From Gracilibacillus timonensis (GTDB lineage Bacteria > Bacillota > Bacilli > Bacillales > Amphibacillaceae): a stretch of DNA of 64,000 nucleotides. This document shows, in pieces, positions 18,426 through 28,636 of this stretch (position 1 is the stretch's first letter; the number at the start of each line of letters is the position of its first letter). The stretch lies in NCBI RefSeq assembly GCF_900086715.1, contig NZ_FLKH01000012.1, positions 1,178,001-1,242,000 on the forward strand. Reading direction: 5' to 3'. The position numbers were made by a program, and so were the translations under genes. The notes under the pieces were generated by a model. That model was not told the DNA's origin. It saw only the letters and a list, made by a program, of their open reading frames with translations, and made no database searches.

Positions 18426-20698
18426 TACTTCGTCCTCCTAATTGACTGCCACGCTAGCTCAAAATCTTTTTTGGTTAAACATTGTAATTGCTTACGATCT
18501 TCTATATCCATATCCATTCTTAGGGCCTGGTATTGAATCGCCTCATTAATAAGGTTGACAATGAACCTGCCATTCCCTGCTATCACGCGATCAGAAAAGC
18601 ATTCCCTTAAAAAGGGGAGTACCTCTTCATCTAATTGGTATTGGTAGGAGATGACATGGTAACGAACCATTTCTAGCAGCTCATCCTCCGTATAATCTTG
18701 AAAATGAAAATACTTCTTAAAACGAGATTCCAAACCGGGGTTACTCGCAATGAATTGTTCCATTTCATCTTTATATCCGGCTAAAATGACCACAAGGTTC
18801 TCATTATGTTTCGTCATTTCATCCACCAGCGTATCAATGGCTTCTTTACCGAAGTCCCTTTCCCCACGGTATAAGGAATAAGCCTCATCGATAAACAATA
18901 CACCGCCTAAGGCTTGTCTGATCTTATTCTTGGTCTTGCCAGCCGTTTGTCCGACATAACCTGCAACAAGATCGCTTCTAGAGGCAATTACTAAATGACC
19001 TCGCTTTAAAAGACCACATTGTTTTAAAATTTGTGCAAATAGCTTGGCGACCGTCGTCTTCCCAGTGCCTGGATTACCTGAAAACACCGAATGCAATTGA
19101 ATCGGAACGGATGGCAAATCTAAAGACTTCCGTTTCTGTTGTACTCGGACAAAGGAAGATAATTTTTTGACTTCTTCCTTGACTTGTCGCAGGCCGATTA
19201 ATTGTTCCAAGGTGTTCATTGGCACAGAAGTATCCTGTTGATCATCCAAATCGGTGATATCCCCTTCGGTAATCCGCATATGCTTGATCCAGTCACCATC
19301 AAATGTCATATGATGATTTGCTCCAATATGAAAAATAACTTGAAGTACTAAATCCTTAACCGTCCGTGCATTACCAAAAGAGTCATCCACCCTTGCTTTC
19401 TCAATTAATGAAAGAAAACGATTTCTCGCTTTTTCTGTGAAAAAATAATCGTTCTGCAGGGCGGTATCTTCTCCAATTTGCAATAGCTCTTCGTCATTAA
19501 AATCTGGCAGTTTAATTAGGTTCCCCTCTGGAAAACGACTACGCAGACCTTGATTAGCCCATAGGAAATGCTCCATTTCTTCCGGATATCCCGCAAGAAT
19601 CACGACAAATTGCTCTGCATATTCATAACTTGTCATACTGGATACTAATGTATCAATGACAGCTTGACCATAGTCATTTCCCGGTTGATCTTCGCGTTTC
19701 AGGTTGTAGGCCTCATCAATAAATAAAACCCCTCCTAACGCCTTTTTGACATAATTAAGGGTATTCTCCTCACTCTGGCCCATAAAAGAACCAACCAGCT
19801 GTGATCGGTTTACTTCTACCACCTGATCCGTTTTTAAAATACCTAAACGATGATAAATAGTCGCCAGCAGTCTGGCAATCGTCGTCTTACCAGTTCCAGG
19901 GTTCCCAGTGATCACCATGTGGAGTCCCTGCTCATCATTCATTTGAAAACCTGCCTCTTTCCGTTGCTGTTGATATTTCAAATAATGATAGTACTGATTA
20001 ATATACTGTTTGACGTCCTCTAACCCAACCATTTGATTTAATTCTTCTAACGGATCTGCTGACACTTCTTCCTTCATTACCTCTGGTAAGGCATCATAAA
20101 ACAAGGTGATGAAATACCGAAGCTGCTCCACTGCTTCATTGTATGGCTGAATATCTTTAGTTGATTTCCGCTGTTCCAGTGCGTACACCATGCCCTCTGC
20201 GATGTCTTCGATTTGTTCTATCTGGTTAAATAACTGATGATAGGCCTTGCCAATTTTTGAATTGCTTGCTGTTTGCTCCATTTTTAGCGGCTCGATCTGC
20301 CCTATTTCCTTCAACAAACCCTTTGATTTTCTTAATTTAACCGGGTCAAAATCGGTTTCGCGAAGCTGGTATTGCAGCCAATCAATCGCTACAAATTCAT
20401 TGTAAACCGACAAATAATGATGAAGTGACTGCATCTCTTTAATGATCGGCTGCTCGGTTTCCTGCTTCCATCCCTCTATCTGTTTTTGCAAATGGTCATC
20501 CGTAACATTTCGCTTTAATCGATAAAAAATCAACATGCTGTATAATATGGCCAGGCTGTCCTTGTCCGCTTCAATGGATTCTTGCTCTAATGTATCCAAT
20601 ATTCGCAAAATCTCAATTTCTGTGAAAGGTGGAATGTCGTCCAGCGAGTTCCATTGGAAGATCTTCGCTTTGATTTGTTCCCATCTTTGTAATGTCAT
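18425..20698 (-). CDS. Double AAA+ ATPase of the CbxX/CfqX-SpoVK type
   Basis: A 757-residue protein with an N-terminal helical region of about 215 residues and two consecutive CbxX/SpoVK-like AAA+ modules. The first has Walker A GNPGTGKTT near 265 and Walker B GGVLFIDEAYNL near 322; the second has GNPGTGKTT near 541 and GGVLFIDEAYSL. SpoVK and EccA-type proteins share this module. The client here is unknown; RuBisCO activation (CbxX) is not expected. ATG 20704 is in frame, but AGGAGG lies only 3 nt from it, so ATG 20698 is the better start. It sits between yneN and yneP, where B. subtilis has small spore protein genes instead. Confidence 0.85.
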   Translation of the reverse strand: MTLQRWEQIKAKIFQWNSLDDIPPFTEIEILRILDTLEQESIEADKDSLAILYSMLIFYRLKRNVTDDHLQKQIEGWKQETEQPIIKEMQSLHHYLSVYNEFVAIDWLQYQLRETDFDPVKLRKSKGLLKEIGQIEPLKMEQTASNSKIGKAYHQLFNQIEQIEDIAEGMVYALEQRKSTKDIQPYNEAVEQLRYFITLFYDALPEVMKEEVSADPLEELNQMVGLEDVKQYINQYYHYLKYQQQRKEAGFQMNDEQGLHMVITGNPGTGKTTIARLLATIYHRLGILKTDQVVEVNRSQLVGSFMGQSEENTLNYVKKALGGVLFIDEAYNLKREDQPGNDYGQAVIDTLVSSMTSYEYAEQFVVILAGYPEEMEHFLWANQGLRSRFPEGNLIKLPDFNDEELLQIGEDTALQNDYFFTEKARNRFLSLIEKARVDDSFGNARTVKDLVLQVIFHIGANHHMTFDGDWIKHMRITEGDITDLDDQQDTSVPMNTLEQLIGLRQVKEEVKKLSSFVRVQQKRKSLDLPSVPIQLHSVFSGNPGTGKTTVAKLFAQILKQCGLLKRGHLVIASRSDLVAGYVGQTAGKTKNKIRQALGGVLFIDEAYSLYRGERDFGKEAIDTLVDEMTKHNENLVVILAGYKDEMEQFIASNPGLESRFKKYFHFQDYTEDELLEMVRYHVISYQYQLDEEVLPFLRECFSDRVIAGNGRFIVNLINEAIQYQALRMDMDIEDRKQLQCLTKKDFELAWQSIRRTK

Positions 20699-20715
20699 AA
20701 ACATCCCCCTCCTAT

Positions 20716-21324
20716 TTAACGCTTATCCTCTGTTAAGCTCATTAATTCTTCTTCCATTTGTTCATAGGTCAACGGTCCATTTATTCGTTTCATGATCTGC
20801 TGGTCCTCGGTACGAATGATAAATGAAGTAGGCATGTTGATGATCGAATAGAGATCGTATATCTCACTTTCCTCATCTAATAAAATCGGGTATTCTAAGT
20901 CAAGATCATGAACAAAGTTATCTACTTTATTCCGAGAGCGTTCGACATCGGTTACGTTAACAGCAAGGACTTGTATCTTATCTTGATGGTTGTCTTGAAA
21001 TTTTTGGAGATCTGGCATCTCATCCACACAAGGCGGACACCATGTCGCCCAGAAGTTTAAAAAAATAAAGTCTTGTTCCTGATCAAACGCCTCTAACTGA
21101 TCTCCTGATAAGGTCTCTAAAGAAAAGGCAGGTGCCGTCCCCCCTTCTTGCAATTGCGATACATTAGGAGCCGTAATCGTCACTCCTTCGGCAGAGGTAT
21201 CCCCTGTCACATCTACAATATTTGGGTCTTGCTCTTCTAGGTTAAATAAATCATTGGCATTCATCACTAACACGACAACGATTAAACTCACAAGAATACC
21301 AACGGAAAGGATATTTTTCCACAT
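20716..21324 (-). CDS. yneN: Membrane-anchored thiol-disulfide oxidoreductase, YneN/ResA type
   Basis: A 202-residue thioredoxin-fold protein with one N-terminal membrane anchor (residues 4-21) and an extracytoplasmic redox domain. The active site WCPPC is at 95-99 within FLNFWATWCPPCVDEMP. It likely reduces or resolves disulfides outside the membrane, fed by CcdA, whose gene is also in this window. It is the first gene of the operon that continues with the AAA+ ATPase 17 bp downstream. Confidence 0.9.
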   Translation of the reverse strand: MWKNILSVGILVSLIVVVLVMNANDLFNLEEQDPNIVDVTGDTSAEGVTITAPNVSQLQEGGTAPAFSLETLSGDQLEAFDQEQDFIFLNFWATWCPPCVDEMPDLQKFQDNHQDKIQVLAVNVTDVERSRNKVDNFVHDLDLEYPILLDEESEIYDLYSIINMPTSFIIRTEDQQIMKRINGPLTYEQMEEELMSLTEDKR

Positions 21325-21570
21325 GCTGCTTCACCTACTACATTAGAAAATGATTACATTAAACCTTATTATAACGAATTTCAGGACAAGCGTCTAACAA
21401 TCAATTTTATTAGTTTACATAATAATGTTATAGTAAATAAAAAAGTTTGTAGCCAAATACGCGGACATATTCAACCACACTCGTATTACCTTCTGTCATC
21501 TTTTTAACTTATTACAATAAAATACAGATGAGTCCTTTATTGCTAATCAAAAAGAGCTACTGACTGTCAG

Positions 21571-21628
21571 TTCATTTAAGATCAAAATCGTTCCACTCCT
21601 ATAATATCAAGAATAATACTTTCTTCTT
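21571..21628 (-). repeat. Solo outer end of the repeat family
   Basis: The segment around agatcaaaatcgttcc, then cctataatatcaagaata, matches the outer end at 7984-8039, 17434-17488, 22371-22419 and 58600-58659. It lies just left of copy B in the same orientation, so copy B is flanked by two such ends. Bases 21325-21570 hold nothing else I recognise beyond a TATAAT upstream of yneN. Confidence 0.7.
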
Positions 21629-21629
21629 T

Positions 21630-22419
21630 TAAGAAAAATCGGAAAAAATTCGCCCGGTCCTTTACGAATAACTAAAAGTAGCCACTGAACTGCCGATAAG
21701 ATAGATTATGTAAAGTAGTTTGCTTTTCTTTAGTGGTGAGTTTGCCCGTTTTTTTATGCTAGGCGAGCGCTCCGGGAATATGCTGCGCTTTTACCCACAG
21801 GGCATAAGTCAACAAGCGACTCGAGTAAAGAACACTCTCGCCGTGTTTCCTATACCGTGGGGCCGGCTTCAGCTAATTTGCAAAAGAAGAGCACTTTTAC
21901 AAGTGGATCTTCAGCTCGTCCTGCGATGCACAGGACGTGCAAGTGCAGGCGTTGCAACAGGACGTTGCGATTTTAGCCTGTAAACCATTTTCCAGTCTAC
22001 ACCTATTTCCTCCGCTAGATTGAAGTACAACAATAGTTATCACTGCAAGGAGAAAGCGTTCTAGGTACCTAGATACTGTTGTAGCAAAAGGGAAAAATCG
22101 TCAACGGATTCTTCGGCTGCGTAATGGATCATGGTACAAATATAAAAGTCATAACATAGGATCAAGCCGTTCTCAGAAAAAGGTTATGCGGTTTGCTTAT
22201 TGGCAGAAATATAGTGTCTGGAACACTTCATCTCATCCTAACAGTCATTCGATTGTAGTGCTACTACCCAGCGGAACCTATTTCCGGAGCGTTTCCTAGC
22301 ACATAAAAACGTTCAACATGATCACTTGGAATAGCCTTTTACTTAACATCATCTATCTTATCGGTACCACCATTCGTTCAAGATCAAAATCGGTCCACAT
22401 CCTTTCATACTCAGAATTC
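21630..22419. repeat. Long non-coding repeat, copy B
   Basis: The body 21693-22364 (672 bp) is bounded by ccgataagatagattatgt (21693-21711) and acatcatctatcttatcgg (22346-22364), complementary at 18 of 19 positions. It aligns over most of its length to copy A, but lacks a 34-bp block (7513-7546 of A) and a further block of about 33 bp that holds the left arm of an A hairpin. The left flank 21630-21692 and right flank 22371-22419 are also shared. The right flank is interrupted at 22420 by the group II intron and resumes at about 24361. Confidence 0.85.
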
Positions 22420-22470
22420 GTAGAGTAGGAGAGCGCCTTTCCGGTTGGATTGTGCCTCTCTCCCCTCGTT

Positions 22471-22503
22471 GAACCGTGCGAGCGGAACTACCGCACACGG
22501 CTC
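22471..22503 (-). ncRNA. Group II intron domain V catalytic hairpin
   Basis: GAGCCGTGTGCGG and CCGCTCGCACGGTTC form the 33-nt catalytic stem typical of domain V, located 32 nt after the reverse transcriptase stop, as expected. Confidence 0.85.
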
Positions 22504-22535
22504 TCCTCCATCTTCCTTCACAAAATATAGCTAAT

Positions 22536-23846
22536 TTATTTTCTCAACTCATAGATATTTACCTTTACTTTTGGCTTCGGGATGGGAAATCTTCTTAGAA
22601 ACAACTGGAACTTCTCCCAGTCGAAGGACTTCCGCTGGCTCCTTCTGTTGAACCATTTAAACACTATTCGTTTGATCTGGTATCGAAACTCTTCCACGGC
22701 GCGACTGTTATCTGTGATACAATAGTAGTTATAGTATCCTCTCATGGCTCGTTGTACTTTGTCCATGATGACACCACTTCCTTGGTTGCGTATCGATCGT
22801 AACCATTGATTACACTGCTTGAGTTTTGCCTGCATTTTCTTCCGGGAAGTCTTTCGTTTCACCCGAAACTTTCCTTGCTGGCTCTTGCTACAGTAGTGTG
22901 TAAAGCCTAGAAAATCAAACGTATCTGGTTTCTTCTTCCCTTTTCGCTTGCTGTTCTCCTCGGCATATCGCCCGAAAGCCAGCACCTTTGTCTTTTCTTC
23001 CGACATTTCCAGGTGGAAGGTGTCTAATCTTTCTTTCAGTTCCCGATAGAAACGATCGGCTTCCGCTTTGTAAGAGAAACAACACACAAGATCATCCGCA
23101 TAGCGCACGATATATGCTTTCCCCTTATATTGTTTTCGGATCCTTTTCTCAAACCAGAGATCCAATACATAATGAAGGTATATATTCCCTAATATGGGGG
23201 ATATAAGTCCACCTTGAGGAGTGCCTCGATCGGTAGGTAACTTGCTTCCTTGTTCCATATATCCTGCTTTGAGAAATCTACCAATCAAGCGCAATAGACT
23301 TGGATCGGCTATCCGATGTTCTAGAAACTTCATGAGCCATGTATGATCCACATGGTCAAAGAATCCCTTAATATCTGCGTCCACGATGTAGTTCGTATAC
23401 CGTTTCTCGATATAGACATTAAGCACCTTCAGGGCGTCATGACCGTTCCGATGAGGACGAAAACCAAAAGAGCTCGCTAAGAAATCTTGTTCATAGATAG
23501 CGGTTAAGATCTTGGCGATTCCTCTTTGTACGATTTTGTCTTCGTACGCTGGAATGCCCAATGGTCTTTTCTTCTTGCTATCGCTTTTCTCGATATACGT
23601 ACGCTTGACGGGCTGTGGTCGATACTTCTTCCCTTTCATGCGTTGGACGAGGTCCACCAGATTGTCATGCAGATTTTCTTCATATAATTGTTTGGTTACC
23701 TGATCGATACCCGTTGCTTTGTTTGCCGCTAGTTCTCGATGACATGCCTTTAGTGCCTCCACGTTGAGTAGGTGGGCGAGCGATGTAAAGGTCATCTTTT
23801 GATTCGATTTTGCTAATTCTGCTATCCTTACCAGTTTTGTGTGCAT
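22536..23846 (-). CDS. ltrA: Group II intron reverse transcriptase/maturase
   Basis: Binds the intron RNA, helps it splice, and copies it into DNA. The 436-residue protein has the RT blocks KATGIDQVTKQ, GIPAYEDKIVQ, SSFGFRPHRNGHDAL, DADIKGFFDHVDH, GTPQGGLISPIL and YADD at about 248-251. The maturase domain with GYYNYYCITDNSR follows. It ends without an HNH endonuclease domain, so it belongs to the En-minus group. The ATG has AGGAGG about 9 nt upstream. The frame is intact. It presumably arrived with the intron. Confidence 0.95.
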   Translation of the reverse strand: MHTKLVRIAELAKSNQKMTFTSLAHLLNVEALKACHRELAANKATGIDQVTKQLYEENLHDNLVDLVQRMKGKKYRPQPVKRTYIEKSDSKKKRPLGIPAYEDKIVQRGIAKILTAIYEQDFLASSFGFRPHRNGHDALKVLNVYIEKRYTNYIVDADIKGFFDHVDHTWLMKFLEHRIADPSLLRLIGRFLKAGYMEQGSKLPTDRGTPQGGLISPILGNIYLHYVLDLWFEKRIRKQYKGKAYIVRYADDLVCCFSYKAEADRFYRELKERLDTFHLEMSEEKTKVLAFGRYAEENSKRKGKKKPDTFDFLGFTHYCSKSQQGKFRVKRKTSRKKMQAKLKQCNQWLRSIRNQGSGVIMDKVQRAMRGYYNYYCITDNSRAVEEFRYQIKRIVFKWFNRRSQRKSFDWEKFQLFLRRFPIPKPKVKVNIYELRK

Positions 23847-24381
23847 GATATATATCCTCCTACCTCTGCGTGTAGATCATGTGTCTCCTCTAAGGACGAA
23901 AACGGAGGGATCGACCTTCACTCCATCCGCGTTACCCGATATTCTCACTACTATGTCGATCCTCCGACTTCCTGTTCCGCATTTGATGTCCTCACTTTCT
24001 TATCGCTTGTTCATCATACTCTCCTTATGTGGAAAGACGGAACAGGACCTCCCGAGTTGCCATCACCTAACCATATCCAGCGTGCCCCGGTCTCGGACCC
24101 CGGGGAAATCGTCTTCTCCTTGCCATTTGTCGGCGAAGACCATGTTGCTTTCTGAGAGCATAAACTCATCAGCTTTCCCATTTCTAAGTTTTCGGGGCTC
24201 TATTCCTTCAACCATTTGGCTTGCGGCCCACTGTCTTGCTGTCTACGCTTAAAGATTGCAGTTACCTGCCATCCTCCAAGACTCGCTACGGATGAGTGGC
24301 TAGCTCTTTTCCCGACGGGATTCCCACCCGCTATAGGTGATGACCTATGCTCGGACGCTCTAAGCTTTCTTACCTTTGCAC

Positions 24382-24410
24382 AAAAAAAGAGACCGGGGAT
24401 CCCAGTCTCT
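24382..24410 (-). terminator. Terminator of citB
   Basis: In the minus direction GAGACTGGG pairs with CCCGGTCTC, followed by TTTTTTT. The repeat outer end and the intron insertion point follow within 25 nt. Confidence 0.9.
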
Positions 24411-24419
24411 TTCCATTGT

Positions 24420-27122
24420 TTATGCTAGTTTATTTCGTAATACCATTTGCAGGATTCCACCATGTCGATAATAATCTACTTCCACATCACTATCAAAACG
24501 AGCAATCACTTCAAATTCTGTGGTTTTTCCGTCTTCATCGGTAGCAATCACTTTTACAAGATCACGTGGTTGAACTGTTTCATCCACTTGCACCTCAAAT
24601 GTCTCTTTACCTGTCAACCCAAGAGAATCAGGACTGTCTCCATCTTGGAATTGCAATGGCAGCACGCCCATCATAACAAGGTTAGAACGGTGAATTCGCT
24701 CAAAACTTTGTGCAATAACCGTTTTGATTCCAAGTAGATTGGTCCCTTTAGCAGCCCAGTCACGCGAGCTTCCCATACCATAATCGTTACCTGCTAATAC
24801 GACAAGACCTGTATTATCTTGTTGATATTTCATCGCTGCATCATAAATCGGCATCACGTCACCCGTTGGCCAATAGGTAGTAAAACCACCTTCTGTCCCA
24901 GGTGCTAATTGGTTTTTAATACGAATATTAGCGAATGTACCGCGCATCATAACCTCATGATTTCCACGACGAGAACCGTAAGAGTTAAAATAACGTGGAG
25001 ATACATCCTTTGCTTGTAAATATTGTCCTGCTGGCATATCTTTGGCAATCGCACCTGCTGGTGAGATATGGTCTGTTGTGACGGAATCACCAAATTTACC
25101 AACAACACGCATATTAGAAAGTGTTTCTACCTTACCTGGTTCCTTAGCAAGGTTTTCAAAGAACGGCGGGTTTTGAATATAAGTGGAGTCTTCATTCCAA
25201 GTATACAATGGCTCGTCCGTTGTTTCAATTTGATTCCATTTTTCATTAGAGTTAAATACATTCTCGTACTCTCTGCGGAAGATTTCAGGTGTTACTACTT
25301 GTGCCACCTCTTGACGAACTTCTTCCATTGAAGGCCAAATATCATCAAAAAATACGTCATTACCCTCTTGATCTTGACCAATCGGATCATTTTTCAAGTC
25401 GATATCCACCGTCCCAGCTAGTGCGTAGGCAACGACTAACGGCGGAGAAGCCAAGTAGTTCGCTTTAACAAGCGGATGGATACGACCTTCAAAGTTACGG
25501 TTACCAGACAATACAGAAGCAACCGTCAGATCATTGTCGGCAATTCCTTTTTCGATTTCTTCACGTAACGGACCAGAGTTACCGATACATGTCGTACATC
25601 CATAGCCTACAAGGTTAAAGCCTAATTGATCTAGATAAGGCGTAAGCCCAGCGTCTTCTAAATACCCTGTTACTACTTTAGAACCTGGTGCCAAAGATGT
25701 TTTGACATAATCAGGCACAGACAATCCTTTCTCCACTGCCTTCTTCGCTAGTAAACCAGCCCCTAGCATCACATATGGGTTGGATGTATTCGTACAAGAA
25801 GTAATAGCAGCAATAGCTACAGCACCGGTTTTCATCACTGATTTTTTTCCGTTTGGATGATCAATTTCTACCATTTTATCAAATTCATCCTTATCTAATC
25901 CAAAACCTTGATTGCCAGCCGGAGCAGTGATTGCTTGATTAAATGAATTCTGCATCGCGGATAAGGGAATTAAGTCTTGTGGACGTTTTGGTCCAGAAAG
26001 GTTAGGTTCTAATTCGGATAAATTAATTTCTACTAATTCGGTGAAATCGGCATCTGGCTGATCAGGAGAATACCATAAGCTGTTTTCTTTACAATATTTC
26101 TCCACTAAATCAATTTGCTCTTCACTTCGGCCGGTAAGACGAAGATAGTTTAATGCCTCTTGATCTACGGGGAAGAAACCACATGTTGCACCATATTCCG
26201 GCGCCATGTTAGAAATAGTTGCACGGTCAGCAAGCGGCATATCTTGAAGCCCCGGTCCAAAGAATTCTACAAACTTGCCTACTACTTTCTTTTCACGAAG
26301 CACTTGGGTAACCTTAAGGGCTAAGTCTGTTGCCGTAGTTCCATTTGGAAAACTTCCTGTGAATTTAACACCAATTACTTCTGGAGCAGGAAAATAAGAA
26401 GGTTGTCCAAGCATACCTGCTTCTGCTTCAATACCACCAACACCCCAGCCAAGAACACCTAGACCATTGATCATGGTAGTATGGGAATCCGTTCCCACTA
26501 AGGTGTCAGGAAATGTATCAATCTCGCCATCTTGGTTCTCTATGGCATGTACCACATTAGCAATATATTCTAGATTGACTTGGTGCACAATACCAGTTGC
26601 TGGTGGTACCGCGCGGTAGTTATCAAATGCTTTCTGTGCCCAATTTAAGAATTCGTAACGCTCGGCGTTTCGTTCAAATTCAAGTTCCATGTTTGCTTGT
26701 AATGCATTCGTTGTACCATACTCATCCACTTGTACAGAGTGGTCAATAACTAGATCGACGGGTACTTCTGGGTTAATACTGTCAGGTGAGCCACCCATAT
26801 CGACCATCGCTTTACGTAAAGAAGCCAAGTCAACTACTGCTGGAACACCAGTGAAATCCTGCAAAATAACGCGAGATGGTTTGAATGGCACATCCTCCCC
26901 TTTCTCTTTTCCCCAGTTAGCTAAACTTTTGATATGTCCATCTTGTATGACACGTCCATCCTGTTGTCGAATTAATGATTCCAATAACACACGAATGGAA
27001 AAAGGTAAACGGTCAATGTTACCGACACCTGCTTCTTCTAAAGCTTTTAATTGATAATAGTTATACGTTTTTCCGTTCAATTCAAATTGCTTTTTTGTTT
27101 GAAATGAATTTTGATTACTCAT
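24420..27122 (-). CDS. citB: Aconitate hydratase
   Basis: Aconitase of the citric acid cycle, interconverting citrate and isocitrate with a [4Fe-4S] cluster; Gram-positive CitB also binds RNA when the cluster is lost. The 900-residue product has SCTNTSNP and [14 protein letters not shown] carrying the three cluster cysteines, [22 protein letters not shown], and the swivel domain with [26 protein letters not shown] precedes the ATG. It is monocistronic with its own terminator. Small spore protein genes that flank citB in B. subtilis are not present. Confidence 0.97.
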   Translation of the reverse strand: MSNQNSFQTKKQFELNGKTYNYYQLKALEEAGVGNIDRLPFSIRVLLESLIRQQDGRVIQDGHIKSLANWGKEKGEDVPFKPSRVILQDFTGVPAVVDLASLRKAMVDMGGSPDSINPEVPVDLVIDHSVQVDEYGTTNALQANMELEFERNAERYEFLNWAQKAFDNYRAVPPATGIVHQVNLEYIANVVHAIENQDGEIDTFPDTLVGTDSHTTMINGLGVLGWGVGGIEAEAGMLGQPSYFPAPEVIGVKFTGSFPNGTTATDLALKVTQVLREKKVVGKFVEFFGPGLQDMPLADRATISNMAPEYGATCGFFPVDQEALNYLRLTGRSEEQIDLVEKYCKENSLWYSPDQPDADFTELVEINLSELEPNLSGPKRPQDLIPLSAMQNSFNQAITAPAGNQGFGLDKDEFDKMVEIDHPNGKKSVMKTGAVAIAAITSCTNTSNPYVMLGAGLLAKKAVEKGLSVPDYVKTSLAPGSKVVTGYLEDAGLTPYLDQLGFNLVGYGCTTCIGNSGPLREEIEKGIADNDLTVASVLSGNRNFEGRIHPLVKANYLASPPLVVAYALAGTVDIDLKNDPIGQDQEGNDVFFDDIWPSMEEVRQEVAQVVTPEIFRREYENVFNSNEKWNQIETTDEPLYTWNEDSTYIQNPPFFENLAKEPGKVETLSNMRVVGKFGDSVTTDHISPAGAIAKDMPAGQYLQAKDVSPRYFNSYGSRRGNHEVMMRGTFANIRIKNQLAPGTEGGFTTYWPTGDVMPIYDAAMKYQQDNTGLVVLAGNDYGMGSSRDWAAKGTNLLGIKTVIAQSFERIHRSNLVMMGVLPLQFQDGDSPDSLGLTGKETFEVQVDETVQPRDLVKVIATDEDGKTTEFEVIARFDSDVEVDYYRHGGILQMVLRNKLA

Positions 27123-27296
27123 TCAGTCAATTACCCCCTTGACAAAAAATTGGAGTGAAAAACTCTCATTCTCCTACACTACTATATTATCATATAGCCC
27201 ATACCCCTATTATTTTATCTGAAATCGGTTTATAAGTAAATTGATTCACCGCAAAAAGTCGAAATTAATCTATATATAAATAAAAATGATAGCCAT

Positions 27297-28400
27297 CTAA
27301 TGAACTTCAAACGGCAAATGAATATGGAACGTACTACCATTCCCGACCTCCGAATCAATTTCCAGCTTCCCTTGATGATTCGTGATAATTTGATTACAAA
27401 TCATAAGCCCAAGTCCGGTTCCATTCTTCTTTGTCGTAAAAAACGGCTCCTTGAGTTTATCGATCAAATGCGCAGGAATACCAGGCCCTTGATCCTGAAT
27501 GGAAATGACACAACCACTTTCCTTTCGATTAATGACAATATGGATCAATCCCCCTTCTTCCATTTCTTCGATCGCATTTTTGATTAAATTAATAAACACT
27601 TGTTTCATCTGTGAACAGTCACAAGTAACAAGTACATCTTCATCTGTCTCCAAGACAATATCAATATTATATAGATTGGCTTCTGTATATAGTAGGGTGA
27701 TTACGTCTCGGAGCATTTTATTAATACTCTCCTGATTCCTGTCATTGGTCATGGGTTTTGATAAAAATAACAATTCGGAAGTTATTGCAATAATTTTATC
27801 AATTTCATCCATCATGATGGTGTAATATTCTTCTTTGTTCGAAATGCCATTTTGTAATAATTGCATAAATCCTTTCAAAGAAGTAAGTGGATTTCTGATT
27901 TCATGTGCTATCCCTGCGGCCAATTGACCCGTAATCGACATCTTTTCTGATCGAATCAACACTTCCTCGGCCTGCTTTTGATCGGTTGTGTCTTTTAATA
28001 ACGACATGACCTTTCGCTCTCCATTCCAATAGAAAGCATAAAGCATTGCCTCAAAAATCATATATCTGCCCAAATGATTGCGGAGATGAAGAAAGGATTT
28101 CTCCCCATGCTCAAGTGACCTATCGATATCGAAGTTCCTTAGTAAAAACAGCTTGTCTTCATGCATGAGGTATCGGAATATGGACCTTCCCATTACCTCT
28201 TGTTTTGCAAAGCCCAACACCCTTTGGACAGACTCTGAGACATATTCGATCTTCCCTAAATGATCACTTATACATATAATATCAAACCCATGTCTTTCGA
28301 TCTGCTGTCTCATTTGTTTCGGAATTGTTACTAATGAAAATTCACTGTCTGTAACTCTACCAGTACTTATCTCTGTGATTCGATCTCCATCATAAAGCAA
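27297..28400 (-). CDS. PAS-domain sensor histidine kinase, soluble, orphan
   Basis: A 367-residue kinase with no membrane segment: a PAS domain at about residues 30-145 (GKIEYVSESVQRVLGFAKQE), an H-box AAGIAHEIRNPLTSLKGFMQ with His166, and an HATPase domain with NLIKNAIEEME, DQGPGIP and GTGLGL. The H-box resembles the sporulation kinases (KinA to KinE), so feeding the phosphorelay is a reasonable guess, unproven. No response regulator is adjacent. The frame opens at a TTG (28415), but GGAGGGG lies inside; the TTG at 28400, six bases after it, is the likely start. Confidence 0.88.
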   Translation of the reverse strand: MLYDGDRITEISTGRVTDSEFSLVTIPKQMRQQIERHGFDIICISDHLGKIEYVSESVQRVLGFAKQEVMGRSIFRYLMHEDKLFLLRNFDIDRSLEHGEKSFLHLRNHLGRYMIFEAMLYAFYWNGERKVMSLLKDTTDQKQAEEVLIRSEKMSITGQLAAGIAHEIRNPLTSLKGFMQLLQNGISNKEEYYTIMMDEIDKIIAITSELLFLSKPMTNDRNQESINKMLRDVITLLYTEANLYNIDIVLETDEDVLVTCDCSQMKQVFINLIKNAIEEMEEGGLIHIVINRKESGCVISIQDQGPGIPAHLIDKLKEPFFTTKKNGTGLGLMICNQIITNHQGKLEIDSEVGNGSTFHIHLPFEVH

Positions 28401-28461
28401 ACACTTCCCCTCCAATTCCAGCTAAGTAAATTATTTTCTTGAAGTGCGCAAACATGCTATA

Positions 28462-28479
28462 ATATCAACGACTTGATAT
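28462..28479. promoter_or_regulatory. Palindrome between divergent kinase and yneK
   Basis: ATATCAA and TTGATAT separated by 4 bp form a perfect 7-bp inverted repeat next to TATAAT-like sequences (28458-28463) in the 236-bp divergent gap. It could be an operator; no regulator is identified. Confidence 0.35.
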
Positions 28480-28636
28480 ATTGTATGAGAAATATGGATT
28501 TTAATGACTGAATTTAAGATTCATTGTTATATTACTATACTTTCAGAAAAAATAAAATAATCATTTCCAATAGTTAGCAAAAAAACCGCTAACATGCTCG
28601 TTTTTTTTAAAAAAATATCGAAGGCAGGTGATCGAA

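Larger units (their letters stand above)
22420..24360 (-). mobile_element. Group II intron with reverse transcriptase gene
   Basis: A self-splicing retroelement of about 1,941 bp. Domain V is at 22471-22503 (minus: starts GAGCCGTGTGCGG, ends GCACGGTTC), with domain VI at 22421-22468 ending in CTACTCTAC. The 5' end is taken as GAGCGTCCGAGC at 24360 because removing 22420-24360 rejoins the repeat outer end (AAGAAAGCTTA to GAATTCTGAGTATG) into the form seen in uninterrupted copies. The first base pattern GAGCG departs from the usual GTGYG, so the boundary may be off by a few bases. The ORF lies in domain IV; 23847-24360 holds the RNA domains I-III. Confidence 0.85.

Noticed and set aside
21720-21983. 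87-codon plus-strand frame inside repeat copy B
   Set aside because: It is broken or absent at the aligned positions of copy A, so it is chance within a non-coding repeat.
23839-24428. Plus-strand frames opposite the intron 5' region
   Set aside because: They lie antisense to structured intron RNA domains I-III and cross the intron boundary; no homology visible.
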